Source: Calonectria ilicicola (lineage: Eukaryota > Ascomycota > Sordariomycetes > Hypocreales > Nectriaceae). From it: 64,000 nucleotides of DNA. The DNA is taken from assembly GCA_020809705.1 (NCBI GenBank), contig CP085826.1:372001-436000 (forward strand), given 5' to 3'. The notes under the pieces were generated by a model, which was not told where the DNA came from, searched no databases, and was given only the letters and a program-made list of their open reading frames with translations. The position numbers were made by a program, and so were the translations under genes. This document shows positions 63,526 through 64,000 of this stretch, in pieces. How positions within the stretch are numbered: position 1 is the stretch's first letter; each line of letters opens with the position of its first letter.

Positions 63526-64000
63526 AAAGGAAGCATTAGTTACAAATGGACATGTTATTTTGGCTCTGGGAATTGTAATAGCAGCGTTCTTACCGGACCT
63601 ACGCCATATAAGGGTCCTAGAGATGAAATTAAAGAAAAGTGGTGTTTATTTTAAGATTTAGGTGCTGTTTAGCCCAGGCCTTCAGTTTTCCCCAAGTCTG
63701 GTGGCTTCCCTAAAAGCACACTCAAGGATACTACGGCCACAAGAAAAGGAGATGCCCCAAAAAAGTCAACTTCATTGTCACAACCTTTGTGCCTAAAACT
63801 ATTGCTACGGCCAAGGCTAAAATATGCACCATAGGCACTGCTCGCGTCCCCGTTAAACAGTCACCAATGTTTTCACTAACGGTACTCATATAATCGCGCC
63901 AATCTCCGCAACGGCCGAGACTGCGATGACAACATCCATCATCAAAGAGACTATTGCCCCTAACACCATAATCACTTCTACTACTACCATCACCTACACA
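63526..64000. other. Window end, no gene seen
   Basis: 475 bp with no supported feature apart from the repeat fragment near 63566. Confidence 0.35.

Noticed and set aside
1..64000. CRISPR array, rRNA, bacterial-type operon signals
   Set aside because: No regularly spaced identical repeats with unique spacers and no rRNA-like stretch; the gene structures are fungal with introns.

Overview
This window looks like a chromosome segment of a filamentous ascomycete (Pezizomycotina). The reasons are very short GT-AG introns (about 46-114 nt) with CTAAC/CTAAT-like branch sites, a non-reducing polyketide synthase and a fungal NRPS, a Zn2Cys6 regulator of the AflR type, and a retrotransposon block reduced almost to A and T in the manner of repeat-induced point mutation (RIP). 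I cannot name the species. All exon coordinates were worked out by eye from reading frames, splice signals and family motifs.

Layout. (1) 1-10832: two minus-strand Ty3/Gypsy LTR retrotransposons. One is cut by the window edge (1-3339) and one is full length with 389-bp LTRs (3947-10832). Both are heavily C-to-T/G-to-A mutated and non-coding. (2) 11357-30561: a compact aromatic polyketide cluster. It holds an MFS exporter, a DUF1772 anthrone-oxygenase-like protein, an NR-PKS (SAT-KS-AT-PT-ACP, no thioesterase), a metallo-beta-lactamase thioesterase, an SDR ketoreductase, a scytalone-dehydratase-like protein, a SnoaL-like protein, a 2-oxoglutarate/Fe(II) dioxygenase, a second SDR, a questin-oxidase-like (DUF4243) protein and an NmrA-like reductase. 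An AflR-type regulator lies 7 kb further on (37041-38483). (3) 31812-34966: a small four-helix membrane protein and a Ser/Gly- and Thr-rich cell-surface gene in pieces. (4) 41091-43501: a kinase-Sel1-TPR gene with a frameshift. (5) 46439-58258: a single-exon 3939-residue NRPS (A-T-C-A-T-C-A-T-R) whose catalytic motifs are widely degenerate. (6) 58562-64000: tRNA-Arg(UCU), an amino-acid permease, a nonsense-mutated nucleotidyltransferase-like gene and a ~170-bp tandem repeat.

How the cluster genes fit together. By analogy with the monodictyphenone, geodin and agnestin families, the PKS builds an octaketide on its ACP and the beta-lactamase-fold protein releases it as an anthrone acid. The DUF1772 protein would oxidise the anthrone to an anthraquinone, and the ketoreductase and dehydratase-like proteins would adjust oxygenation. 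The questin-oxidase-like protein would open the central ring to a benzophenone. The SnoaL-like protein, dioxygenase and second SDR would tailor the product, and the MFS protein would export it. No EthD-type decarboxylase, flavin monooxygenase, P450, GST or methyltransferase is seen, so the product may differ from known family members. A direct repeat TCGG-N3-TCGG, compatible with AflR-type spacing (TCG-N5-CGR), recurs upstream of several cluster genes.

The least ordinary objects are the NRPS (two of three carrier domains lack the phosphopantetheine serine, plus a phosphosite-like insertion), the heptad TCGG array and the second SDR with Trp in place of its catalytic Tyr.
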